Positions 1 to 5,620 of a stretch of DNA of 6,429 bases are shown in pieces. The stretch's first letter is position 1. Every line of letters begins with the position of its first letter. The DNA lies in contig DMCN01000062.1 of assembly GCA_003445795.1 (NCBI GenBank), forward strand, positions 5,728 through 12,156, written 5' to 3'. The translations under genes and the position numbers were made by a program. Under the pieces are notes generated by a model. It searched no databases, had not been told where the DNA came from, and was given only the letters and a program-made list of their open reading frames with translations. Origin of the DNA: Gallionellaceae bacterium. Its GTDB lineage: Bacteria; Pseudomonadota; Gammaproteobacteria; Burkholderiales; Gallionellaceae.

Positions 1-146
1 GCGACGTCGGCCATGTCCGCGGAAGCGATCCAGCCCTTCTCGTCCTGCACGAAACGCAACGCCGCCATCACGGCAGACTGGCGCTGGTCGGCGGGATATT
101 TTTTCAGCTCTTTGTCGATGAGCGTCGTGATCTGTTGGGATAGCAT
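1..146 (-). CDS. nuoE: NADH-quinone oxidoreductase subunit E, N-terminal part (cut by window edge)
   Basis: This is the first 48 codons of the 24-kDa peripheral-arm subunit of complex I, which carries the N1a [2Fe-2S] cluster next to the NADH/FMN module. The fragment reads MLSQQITTLIDKELKKYPAD and continues with a helical stretch containing RFVQDEKGW, similar to the N-terminal helical region of NuoE proteins (the E. coli protein has VQKQRGW there). The cluster cysteines lie further on and are outside the window, so cluster binding cannot be checked. The ATG at 144-146 shares its A with the TGA stop of nuoD (TGATG), which implies translational coupling. A GGGGAG Shine-Dalgarno-like run at 158-163 lies 11 nt upstream, inside nuoD. 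The identity rests mainly on gene order plus this short match. Confidence 0.88.
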   Translation of the reverse strand, partial: MLSQQITTLIDKELKKYPADQRQSAVMAALRFVQDEKGWIASADMADV

Positions 147-1399
147 CAGCGGTCAATCTCCCCGAAAACAATGTCCTGCGTGCCGATGATCGCCACCAGA
201 TCGGCAAGCATGTGTCCGCGCACCATCTCGTCCAGACTGGACAGATGGGCAAATCCGGCGGCACGTATCTTCATGCGGTAGGGTTTGTTCGCGCCATCCG
301 ACACCATATAGATGCCGAATTCGCCCTTGGCGTGCTCGACGGCGGAATACACCTCGCCCGCGGGTACGTGGAAACCTTCGCTGAACAGTTTGAAGTGGTG
401 GATCAGCTCTTCCATGTTTTGCTTCATGGATTCGCGCCCGGGCGGTGCGTACTTGAGGTTGTCGGACATGACCGGGCCGGGATTCTTGCGCAGCCAGTCT
501 ATGCATTGTTTGATGATGCGGTTCGACTGGCGCATCTCTTCGACGCGCACCAGGTAGCGGTCGTAGCAATCGCCCTCGACGCCGACCGGGATATCGAAAT
601 CGATACGGTCGTACACCTCATAAGGCTGCTTCTTGCGCAGATCCCACACCACGCCGGAACCACGCAGCATCGGCCCGGTAAAGCCCAGCGCCATGGCGCG
701 TTCCGGCGACACCACGCCGATACCCACCGTGCGCTGCTTCCAGATACGGTTGTCGGTCAGCAGGGTCTCGTATTCGTCCACGCATTTCGGAAAGCGATTG
801 GTGAAATCTTCCATGTAGTCGAGCAGGGAACCTTGGCGGTTCTCGTTCATCTTCTTCACGGCGGCTGCGTTGTGGATCTTGCTCGCCTGATATTGCGGCA
901 TGGAATCCGGCAGATCGCGATACACACCGCCCGGACGGTAGTAGGCGGCGTGCATGCGCGCACCGGACACGGCTTCATAGGCATCCAGCAGCTCTTCCCG
1001 ATCACGGAAGGTGTAGAACATCGGCGACATCGCACCGATATCGAGCGCGGATGCGCCAAGCCACAACAGGTGGTTCAGGACGCGGGTGATCTCGTCGAAC
1101 ATCACGCGGATGTATTGCGCGCGGATCGGCACGTCGATGCCCGCCAGTTTCTCCACTGCCATCACATAGGCGTGCTCATTGAGCATCATGGACACGTAGT
1201 CCAGACGGTCCATATAGGGAACGGCCTGCAGGAAGGTCTTGTGTTCGGCCAGCTTCTCGGTTGCGCGATGCAGCAGACCGATGTGCGGGTCGGCGCGCTC
1301 GATCACTTCGCCGTCCAGCTCCAGCACCAGGCGCAACACACCGTGCGCCGCAGGGTGCTGCGGCCCGAAGTTCATGGTGTAGTTCTTTATCTCAGCCAT
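146..1399 (-). CDS. nuoD: NADH-quinone oxidoreductase subunit D (49-kDa subunit)
   Basis: This 417-residue protein is the 49-kDa subunit of complex I, in the peripheral arm next to the membrane; with NuoB it forms the quinone-reduction chamber. It is full length for a stand-alone NuoD and is not the NuoCD fusion of E. coli. The N-terminal signature FGPQHPAAHG is at residues 11-20, and DPHIGLLHRATEKLAEHKT follows at about 37-55. By alignment from memory, His19 and Tyr68 (in RLDYVS) match Thermus Nqo4 His38 and Tyr87, which contact the quinone headgroup; their 49-residue spacing agrees. The C-terminus ends in DIVFGEIDR, a usual NuoD ending. An AAGG Shine-Dalgarno at 1407-1410 lies 7 nt before the ATG. 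It follows nuoC by 21 nt and overlaps nuoE by 1 nt. Long open frames on the opposite strand are codon-bias shadows. Confidence 0.98.
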   Translation of the reverse strand: MAEIKNYTMNFGPQHPAAHGVLRLVLELDGEVIERADPHIGLLHRATEKLAEHKTFLQAVPYMDRLDYVSMMLNEHAYVMAVEKLAGIDVPIRAQYIRVMFDEITRVLNHLLWLGASALDIGAMSPMFYTFRDREELLDAYEAVSGARMHAAYYRPGGVYRDLPDSMPQYQASKIHNAAAVKKMNENRQGSLLDYMEDFTNRFPKCVDEYETLLTDNRIWKQRTVGIGVVSPERAMALGFTGPMLRGSGVVWDLRKKQPYEVYDRIDFDIPVGVEGDCYDRYLVRVEEMRQSNRIIKQCIDWLRKNPGPVMSDNLKYAPPGRESMKQNMEELIHHFKLFSEGFHVPAGEVYSAVEHAKGEFGIYMVSDGANKPYRMKIRAAGFAHLSSLDEMVRGHMLADLVAIIGTQDIVFGEIDR

Positions 1400-1420
1400 A
1401 ACGTTGCCTTATTGATTCGT

Positions 1421-2050
1421 TCAGGAACGACCGTAATTCTCTTCGCGCACGGAACGCGGTGTGATCTCGCGCGGCTCGATCGAGACCGGCTCGTAGATCA
1501 CGCGACGCTGCACAGCGTCGTAGCGCATCTCGACCGTGCCGGACAAGGGGAAGTCCTTGCGGAAAGGATTGCCGACGAAACCGTAGTCGGTGAGGATGCG
1601 GCGCAGATCGGGGTGGCCGACAAAGATGATGCCGTACAAGTCAAAGGCCTCGCGCTCGAACCAGTTGGCTACCGGCCAGATCGCGGTGACCGAATCGAGA
1701 ATGGGCATCTCGTCATCCACCGCGAACACGCGCACACGCAGACGGATGTTGTGGGTGATGGAAAGCAAATGATAGACGGCGGCGAATCTGGAACCCTCGC
1801 GCGGCGCATCGGGCAGATATTTTCCGTCTTCACAGCTCTCGCTGCCATAGGCCGAATAGTCCATGCCGCAGACATCGATCAGTTCTTCAAAACGCAGATC
1901 GGCATCGTCACGAAGGCGCAAGAGGACAGGGAGCATGTCCCGCGCATTCACCACCAGCGTTAGTTCGCCCAGTCGCTCTTCCAGGCTGACTACTTTGCCT
2001 GAGAAAGCTTCATTTATATTAGAGGACAGTATGTTCAGGTCGGTAGCCAT
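1421..2050 (-). CDS. nuoC: NADH-quinone oxidoreductase subunit C (30-kDa subunit)
   Basis: This 209-residue protein is the 30-kDa peripheral-arm subunit of complex I; it binds no cofactor and packs against NuoD. The family signature EREAFDLYG is at residues 132-140, followed by GHPDLRRILTDYGF and NPFRKDFPLSG (about 145-171), the conserved C-terminal core of the 30-kDa family. The C-terminal tail (REITPRSVREENYG) resembles other proteobacterial stand-alone NuoC proteins. The ATG at 2048-2050 is preceded 4 nt away by AGGA (2055-2058), which overlaps the nuoB TAG stop (2057-2059). Translation is therefore probably coupled to nuoB. The intergenic gap is only 6 nt, and nuoD follows after 21 nt. 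Confidence 0.97.
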   Translation of the reverse strand: MATDLNILSSNINEAFSGKVVSLEERLGELTLVVNARDMLPVLLRLRDDADLRFEELIDVCGMDYSAYGSESCEDGKYLPDAPREGSRFAAVYHLLSITHNIRLRVRVFAVDDEMPILDSVTAIWPVANWFEREAFDLYGIIFVGHPDLRRILTDYGFVGNPFRKDFPLSGTVEMRYDAVQRRVIYEPVSIEPREITPRSVREENYGRS

Positions 2051-2056
2051 ATCATC

Positions 2057-2536
2057 CTAGCGCGCGATGGTGTTGGTTCGTTTGATCTTGTTCTGCAACT
2101 GGATGATGCCGTAGAGCAGCGCTTCCGCAGTCGGGGGGCAGCCCGGAACGTAGATATCGACCGGCACGATGCGGTCACAGCCGCGCACCACGGAATATGA
2201 ATAGTGGTAGTAGCCGCCACCGTTGGCACAGGAACCCATGGAGATCACCCAGCGCGGCTCGGCCATCTGGTCGTACACTTTGCGCAGAGCGGGCGCCATC
2301 TTGTTGCACAGCGTGCCCGCCACGATCATCACGTCGGATTGGCGCGGGCTGGGACGGAAGACCTCGGCCCCGAAACGGGCCAAGTCGTAGCGCGGCGCCA
2401 CCGCATGCATCATCTCCACCGCGCAGCAGGCCAGACCGAAGGTCATCGGCCACAGCGAACCGGTGCGCATGTAGTTGATGACGGTGTCCGCAGAAGTGGT
2501 GACGAAGCCCTTCTCCAGAATTCCTTCTATTCCCAT
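2057..2536 (-). CDS. nuoB: NADH-quinone oxidoreductase subunit B (PSST subunit, N2 cluster)
   Basis: NuoB carries the terminal [4Fe-4S] cluster N2 that passes electrons to quinone at the NuoB/NuoD interface. With the start chosen here it has 159 residues. Cysteines 37, 38 (in LACCAVEMM), 103 (GSCANGGG) and 133 (VPGCPP) have the spacing expected of the N2 ligands, including the unusual adjacent pair. RPSPRQSDVMIVAGT (61-75) and GSCANGGGYYHYSYSVVRGC are strongly conserved. The frame stays open 7 codons further upstream to an ATG at 2557. I prefer the ATG at 2536 because AAAGGGG (2544-2550) lies 7 nt before it and MGIEGILEKGFVTT is the usual N-terminus. This start overlaps the nuoA end by 10 nt, implying coupled translation. 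nuoC follows after 6 nt. Confidence 0.97.
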   Translation of the reverse strand: MGIEGILEKGFVTTSADTVINYMRTGSLWPMTFGLACCAVEMMHAVAPRYDLARFGAEVFRPSPRQSDVMIVAGTLCNKMAPALRKVYDQMAEPRWVISMGSCANGGGYYHYSYSVVRGCDRIVPVDIYVPGCPPTAEALLYGIIQLQNKIKRTNTIAR

Positions 2537-2883
2537 TCCAGGGCCCCTTTCATCCACTCATAGACAAAGCCAACCACGAGGATGGCGAGGAAGATCATCA
2601 TGGAAACGAAACCGAAGGTGCCGATCTCTTTGAGTACGATCGCCCAGGGAAAGAGGAAGGCAATCTCGAGATCGAACAGGATGAAGAGGATGGCAACGAG
2701 ATAGAAACGCACGTCGAACTTCATGCGCGCGTCCTCGAACGCCTCGAAGCCGCACTCGTAGGGTGAGAGTTTCTTGTCATCGGGGCGATGCGGGCCGACC
2801 AGCATACCCAACGCCAACGGCAGCACGCCTATAACGAGCGCGATGCCGATGAATAGCAGAACCGGAAAATAATTTTCCAACAT
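2527..2883 (-). CDS. nuoA: NADH-quinone oxidoreductase subunit A (ND3-like membrane subunit)
   Basis: This 118-residue inner-membrane subunit sits at the junction of the membrane and peripheral arms of complex I. Three hydrophobic segments are visible at roughly residues 5-29, 59-82 and 90-108. Between the first and second is the conserved loop SPYECGFEAFEDARMKF (about 40-56), followed by RFYLVAILFILFDLE. Cys44 in PYECGFE is the position of the ND3 loop cysteine of mitochondrial enzymes; as I recall, E. coli NuoA has ESG there, so this is the mitochondrial-like type. The ATG at 2881-2883 has a very strong Shine-Dalgarno 7 nt upstream. It is the first nuo gene, and its last codons overlap the nuoB start. 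Confidence 0.97.
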   Translation of the reverse strand: MLENYFPVLLFIGIALVIGVLPLALGMLVGPHRPDDKKLSPYECGFEAFEDARMKFDVRFYLVAILFILFDLEIAFLFPWAIVLKEIGTFGFVSMMIFLAILVVGFVYEWMKGALEWE

Positions 2884-2989
2884 CTTGAGTCCCCCTCCTC
2901 TGTTAACCCCCGATGGCGCGGGATGCAGAATGCTACTCTAAGTTTTTTTCTCGACCTTCGGCCCGCAGGCTTTCGGTTCTATATGGATC
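2884..2989 (-). other. tRNA-Leu to nuoA leader/spacer
   Basis: This 106-nt spacer separates the tRNA 3' end from nuoA on the minus strand. Besides the nuoA ribosome binding site it holds an A7 tract (T7 at 2943-2949 on the plus strand) and a short imperfect direct repeat, CCGAAAG / CCGAAGG, near the tRNA. TAGCAT is a possible -10, but no -35 match lies at a suitable distance. No hairpin followed by a T-run is present on the minus strand, so I see no intrinsic terminator behind the tRNA. The simplest reading is an untranslated leader reached by read-through from upstream. A nuo promoter of non-sigma70 type or with a poor -35 is not excluded. Confidence 0.5.
2891..2900 (-). promoter_or_regulatory. 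Strong ribosome binding site of nuoA
   Basis: On the minus strand this reads GAGGAGGGGG, 7 nt before the nuoA ATG. It is an extended match to the anti-Shine-Dalgarno sequence and the best ribosome binding site in the window. It fits efficient translation at the head of the nuo genes and fixes the nuoA start. Confidence 0.85.
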
Positions 2990-3076
2990 TGGTGCGGGGC
3001 AAGGGACTCGAACCCTCACGTCCTTTCGGACACAGCCACCTCAAGGCTGCGCGTCTACCAATTCCGCCAACTCCGC
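2990..3076 (-). tRNA. tRNA-Leu (anticodon GAG)
   Basis: The 87-nt gene folds as a class II tRNA. The D-stem is GCG/CGC with loop GAAUUGGUAGA. The anticodon stem is CAGCC/GGCUG with loop UUGAGGU, giving anticodon GAG, which decodes CUC and CUU leucine codons. The long variable arm is UGUCC-GAAA-GGACG. The T-arm is GAGGG-UUCGAGU-CCCUU. The discriminator is A, as expected for leucine, and CCA is encoded (2990-2992). The acceptor stem GCGGAGU/GCCCCGC has an A5-C68 mismatch and a U7-G66 wobble, and G49-U65 lies in the T-stem. It starts 18 nt after secG and so is probably co-transcribed and cut out by RNases; E. coli has the same secG-leuU neighbourhood. Confidence 0.96.
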
Positions 3077-3094
3077 TTGTTACTTAATTTATTA

Positions 3095-3442
3095 TTATTT
3101 TGGTATCTGTTGCGACTTCGAATCGCTTGTATCCACCGCAGCCGGAGCCGGCACGGCCTGCTGTTCCAGCGTCTTCACATCAACTTTATCCATCACGCCC
3201 TGCTCCTTGACCGGAGTGGCATAGATATAAGTCAAAGCCAGGCTGGTGGCAAAGAAGACCGCAGCGGCGTATTTCGTGCTGCGGCTCAGAAAATTGGCGG
3301 AACCGCTGGAGCCGAACAGGCTGCCTGCCGAACCGGAACCGAACGCCGCGCCCATGTCCGCGCCCTTGCCGTGCTGCATCAGCACCAGGCCGATCAACAA
3401 CACCGCTGTCACCACATGTACTACCCAGACTATATTTTCCAC
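3095..3442 (-). CDS. secG: Preprotein translocase subunit SecG
   Basis: This 115-residue inner-membrane protein is the auxiliary subunit of the SecYEG channel. Two transmembrane segments are visible at about residues 4-22 and 58-75. Between them is the family hallmark, VLMQHGKGADMGAAFGSG running into a Gly/Ser-rich loop and SANFLSRST (about 20-56). The C-terminal 40 residues are polar, rich in Ala, Pro, Ser and charged residues, and variable in this family. The start is GTG (3440-3442), supported by GGAG at 3449-3452, 6 nt upstream. It lies 37 nt after tpiA and 18 nt before the tRNA-Leu, all in one direction, a gene order common in proteobacteria. Confidence 0.96.
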   Translation of the reverse strand: MENIVWVVHVVTAVLLIGLVLMQHGKGADMGAAFGSGSAGSLFGSSGSANFLSRSTKYAAAVFFATSLALTYIYATPVKEQGVMDKVDVKTLEQQAVPAPAAVDTSDSKSQQIPK

Positions 3443-3479
3443 AAACTGCTCCGCAACAAGATCAAATCAATAAATTCCA

Positions 3480-4232
3480 CTATTGCCCCGCGCGACAGAT
3501 CGCCAGGAACTCGTCCGCGACCAGGGCTGCGCCACCGATCAGACCGCCATCGATATCTGACTTAGCGAACAACTCTGCGGCATTCGCTGCTTTTACACTG
3601 CCGCCGTACAGTATAACCAAACCCTGTGCGACCTGGGCATCATGTCCGGCCACACGCTGACGGATGAAGGCATGTACCGCCTGTGCCTGCTCCGGCGACG
3701 CCGTTTTGCCGGTTCCGATTGCCCACACCGGTTCGTATGCCACGACCGCCTTGCGCAATGCCTGCACCCCGGACATTGCGATCACCGCATCCAGCTGCTC
3801 GGCGACCACCGCTTCCGTTGCACCGCTTTCGCGCTGCTCCAATGTTTCCCCTACGCACAAAATGGGAATCAACCCCACCAGCTGTGCGGCGGCGAACTTC
3901 TCCGCCACCAGACGGCTGCTTTCACCGTAGATACTGCGGCGCTCGGAGTGGCCGACCAATACATAAGTACAACTGAAGTCCGCCAGCATGGCTGCGGACA
4001 CTTCACCGGTGAAAGCGCCCTTTTCGAGCTGGTGGACGTCCTGCGCCCCCCATTTCACCGCCGAAGCGGACAGTTCCTGTTTGAGTTGCGCCAGATACGG
4101 AAAAGGCGCGCATACCGCGACATCCACTCGGGAAAGTGGCGCCGCACCATTCTTCACAGCCGCCAGCAAGGTCTCGTTCTGGGCCAGCGTACCGTGCATC
4201 TTCCAATTTCCGACAACTAGCTTGCGACGCAT
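3480..4232 (-). CDS. tpiA: Triosephosphate isomerase
   Basis: This 250-residue cytoplasmic TIM-barrel enzyme interconverts dihydroxyacetone phosphate and glyceraldehyde 3-phosphate in glycolysis and gluconeogenesis. The N-terminus MRRKLVVGNWKMHG carries substrate-contacting Asn9 and catalytic Lys11. His95 is in VLVGHSERR, the catalytic base Glu167 is in AYEPVWAIGTGK, whose following residues form mobile loop 6, and the phosphate-binding LYGGSVKAAN and DGGLIGGAAL lie at about 209-217 and 228-237. Length is normal. The frame extends to a TTG at 4241, but I chose the ATG at 4230-4232: it gives the usual N-terminus and places GAGA about 9 nt upstream, whereas the TTG would have no properly spaced site. 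It is the first gene of the minus-strand block. Confidence 0.97.
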   Translation of the reverse strand: MRRKLVVGNWKMHGTLAQNETLLAAVKNGAAPLSRVDVAVCAPFPYLAQLKQELSASAVKWGAQDVHQLEKGAFTGEVSAAMLADFSCTYVLVGHSERRSIYGESSRLVAEKFAAAQLVGLIPILCVGETLEQRESGATEAVVAEQLDAVIAMSGVQALRKAVVAYEPVWAIGTGKTASPEQAQAVHAFIRQRVAGHDAQVAQGLVILYGGSVKAANAAELFAKSDIDGGLIGGAALVADEFLAICRAGQ

Positions 4233-4268
4233 CAGGATCAATCTCTACAGACGTTTCAGAAGGCGGCG

Positions 4269-4297
4269 ATAGTACCGATGAAAACCCAAATGGTCAA
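4269..4297 (-). promoter_or_regulatory. Candidate sigma70 promoter of tpiA
   Basis: On the minus strand TTGACC (4292-4297; 5 of 6 to TTGACA) is followed by a 17-nt spacer and TACTAT (4269-4274; 4 of 6 to TATAAT). Initiation would fall near 4262, giving a leader of about 30 nt to the tpiA ATG. It is the best promoter match I found by eye, and could drive the whole tpiA-secG-tRNA-nuo block. Confidence 0.65.
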
Positions 4298-4300
4298 TCT

Positions 4301-4320
4301 GGCGGCTCCCGGGGGCCGCC
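4301..4320. repeat. 20-bp GC-rich near-palindrome in the tpiA/pstS divergent region
   Basis: Arms GGCGGC and GCCGCC flank a central CCCGGG; the only unpaired position in the 20-bp symmetry is a T/G. A further GGCGGC at 4332-4337 can also pair with the GCCGCC arm at 4315-4320. The element begins 3 bp upstream of the tpiA -35 box. It could be a protein binding site or a GC-rich structural element; its function is unknown. Confidence 0.5.
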
Positions 4321-4360
4321 GATGGCTTCATGGCGGCCCGCGCGGTGAACTACAATGATT

Positions 4361-4402
4361 GTTACACTGTGTAATAATTGTGTAACACGAACCTCTTAAG
4401 AT
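4361..4402 (+). promoter_or_regulatory. Putative pstS promoter with Pho-box-like repeats
   Basis: CTGTGTA (4367-4373) and TTGTGTA (4378-4384) are direct repeats exactly 11 bp apart with an AT-rich 4-bp spacer, the geometry of a PhoB operator (7-bp units, one helical turn). The CTGT core fits the consensus CTGTCAT, but the last three bases do not. A possible -10, TAAGAT (4397-4402), lies 12 bp past the second repeat, close to the spacing of PhoB-activated promoters that lack a proper -35. The same stretch contains the 13-bp palindrome TTACAC-T-GTGTAA (4362-4374), so another regulator is possible. Phosphate control is inferred from the pst context. Confidence 0.5.
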
Positions 4403-4464
4403 GCGCTTCGCTGGCATCCGGCAAGCAAGCTAACGAAACCTATCCTTATTGGGAGAACTTTGAA

Positions 4465-5514
4465 ATGAGCAAATTGAACCGTCTTCTTAGCAGCATCGGC
4501 CTGTCCGCTGCATTGCTGTCTGCTGGCGCTGCATGTGCCGGCGACATCACTGGCGCAGGCGCTACCTTCCCCTACCCCATCTACGCCAAGTGGGCTGAAA
4601 CCTACAAGACCCAGACCAATGTGGGCATGAACTACCAGTCCATCGGTTCCGGCGGCGGCATCAAGCAGATCAAGGCCAAGACCGTGGACTTCGGCGCATC
4701 CGATGCCCCATTGAAGATCGAAGAACTGGACTTTGAAGGTCTGACCCAGTTCCCGACCGTGATCGGCGGCGTGGTACCGGTCGTCAACATCGAAGGCGTT
4801 GCGCCCGGCCAGCTCAAGCTGACCGCCGACACCCTGTCCGCCATCTTCATGGGCAAGATCACCAAGTGGAACGACCCCATGATCGCCGCCGACAATGCCG
4901 GCGTTTCCCTGCCCGACGCAGCGATCACTGTCGTACACCGCTCTGACGGTTCCGGCACCACCGCCATCTTCACCACCTATCTGTCGCAAGTCAGCCTGGA
5001 CTGGAAGCGCGGCGTGGGTTCCGGTTCTGCCGTTTCCTGGCCCGTCGGTACCGGCGGCAAGGGCAACGAAGGTGTAGCCTCCTATGTACAGCGCATCAAA
5101 AACGCCATCGGTTATGTGGAATATGCCTACGCAAAACAGAACAAGATGAGCTACGCGCAAATGAAGAACCGCGATGGCAAATACGTCAAGCCGGAAGCAG
5201 ATAACTTCAAAGCTGCAGCCGCCAATGCCAAGTGGGATGCCGACAAAGGCTTCTACATGATGCTGACCGACCAGCCCGGTGCTGACAGCTGGCCTATCAC
5301 TGGCGCCACCTTCATCCTGATGCACAAGAGTCAGGGCAAGCCCGAGAACGCCAAGGAAGCACTGAAGTTCTTCGACTGGGCCTTCTCCGCCAATGGCGAC
5401 AAGATGGCGATGGACCTGGACTACGTGCCTTTGCCCGAGAACGTCACCAAGATGATCCGCACTGCATGGGCAGCCAAGATCAAGGACAGCAACGGTCAGG
5501 TGATCTGGAAGTAA
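4465..5514 (+). CDS. pstS: Phosphate ABC transporter, periplasmic phosphate-binding protein PstS
   Basis: This 349-residue protein captures inorganic phosphate in the periplasm and delivers it to the PstCAB permease. A Sec signal peptide is clear: Lys3 and Arg6, a hydrophobic core at about 7-22, and cleavage predicted after ACA (residue 25), leaving GDITGAGATFPYPIY. Cys24 is not in a good lipobox (preceded by GAA), so I expect a soluble protein. Phosphate-binding loops are visible at GAGATF (30-35), GSGGG (61-65), DFGASDAPL (75-83) and HRSDGSGTT (158-166). The frame is open 29 codons upstream to a TTG at 4378, but the ATG at 4465 has GGGAG at 4451-4455 and starts the signal peptide. Two hairpins follow, then pstC. 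Confidence 0.97.
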   Translation: MSKLNRLLSSIGLSAALLSAGAACAGDITGAGATFPYPIYAKWAETYKTQTNVGMNYQSIGSGGGIKQIKAKTVDFGASDAPLKIEELDFEGLTQFPTVIGGVVPVVNIEGVAPGQLKLTADTLSAIFMGKITKWNDPMIAADNAGVSLPDAAITVVHRSDGSGTTAIFTTYLSQVSLDWKRGVGSGSAVSWPVGTGGKGNEGVASYVQRIKNAIGYVEYAYAKQNKMSYAQMKNRDGKYVKPEADNFKAAAANAKWDADKGFYMMLTDQPGADSWPITGATFILMHKSQGKPENAKEALKFFDWAFSANGDKMAMDLDYVPLPENVTKMIRTAWAAKIKDSNGQVIWK

Positions 5515-5519
5515 GTAGC

Positions 5520-5555
5520 ATATCCTGACCGGATGCACCTTGTCGGTCAGGATAT
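5520..5555 (+). other. Hairpin downstream of pstS (first of two)
   Basis: A perfect 12-bp stem (5520-5531 with 5544-5555) encloses a 12-nt loop, starting 5 nt after the pstS stop. No T-run follows, so it is not itself an intrinsic terminator. It may protect the pstS message from 3' exonucleases. Part of its left arm, CCTGACCG (5524-5531), is also complementary to CGGTCAGG at 5493-5500 in the last codons of pstS, so two pairings exclude each other. Confidence 0.75.
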
Positions 5556-5559
5556 AATG

Positions 5560-5590
5560 CAAGGGGGCGCGCTTACGCCCCCTTGTTTTT
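5560..5590 (+). terminator. Intrinsic terminator between pstS and pstC
   Basis: A perfect 10-bp stem, CAAGGGGGCG (5560-5569) with CGCCCCCTTG (5576-5585), encloses a 6-nt loop and is followed directly by five T residues (5586-5590). This is a classic Rho-independent terminator on the plus strand; the opposite strand has no T-run, so it acts one way. Lying 30 nt before pstC, it should end most pstS transcripts and let only some continue into the permease gene. Confidence 0.88.
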
Positions 5591-5620
5591 ATAAGTTATA
5601 AAGATTACGAGACCTTCAGA

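Noticed and set aside
212..1963. A 583-codon open frame on the plus strand spanning nuoD and most of nuoC in antisense.
   Set aside because: It lies wholly antisense to two clear complex I genes, its translation is rich in His, Arg and Val with no recognisable domain, and it crosses the nuoC-nuoD junction. It is a codon-bias shadow.
2940..2950. T7 run on the plus strand near nuoA, possibly a terminator.
   Set aside because: No GC-rich hairpin precedes it on the plus strand, and no plus-strand gene lies upstream that would need it.
4279..4359. A 26-codon open frame (MKTQMVNLAAPGG...) between tpiA and pstS.
   Set aside because: It runs through the tpiA promoter and the GC palindrome, has no good ribosome binding site, and would need a promoter upstream of the putative pstS promoter. 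Nothing supports expression.
4465..4540. PstS as a lipoprotein, because of a cysteine (Cys24) near the end of the signal peptide.
   Set aside because: The residues before the cysteine are Gly-Ala-Ala, with no Leu/Val/Ile at -3, while ACA followed by Gly is a good signal peptidase I site.
5553..5558. A perfect TATAAT between pstS and pstC, possibly a pstC promoter.
   Set aside because: It is formed mostly by the right arm of the first hairpin, no -35 lies 16-18 bp upstream and there is no extended -10 TG. Transcripts from it would start inside the terminator.
4396..5562. A 388-codon open frame on the minus strand across pstS.
   Set aside because: It is antisense to pstS, which has a signal peptide, ribosome binding site and all phosphate-binding motifs. 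The antisense translation shows no family features.
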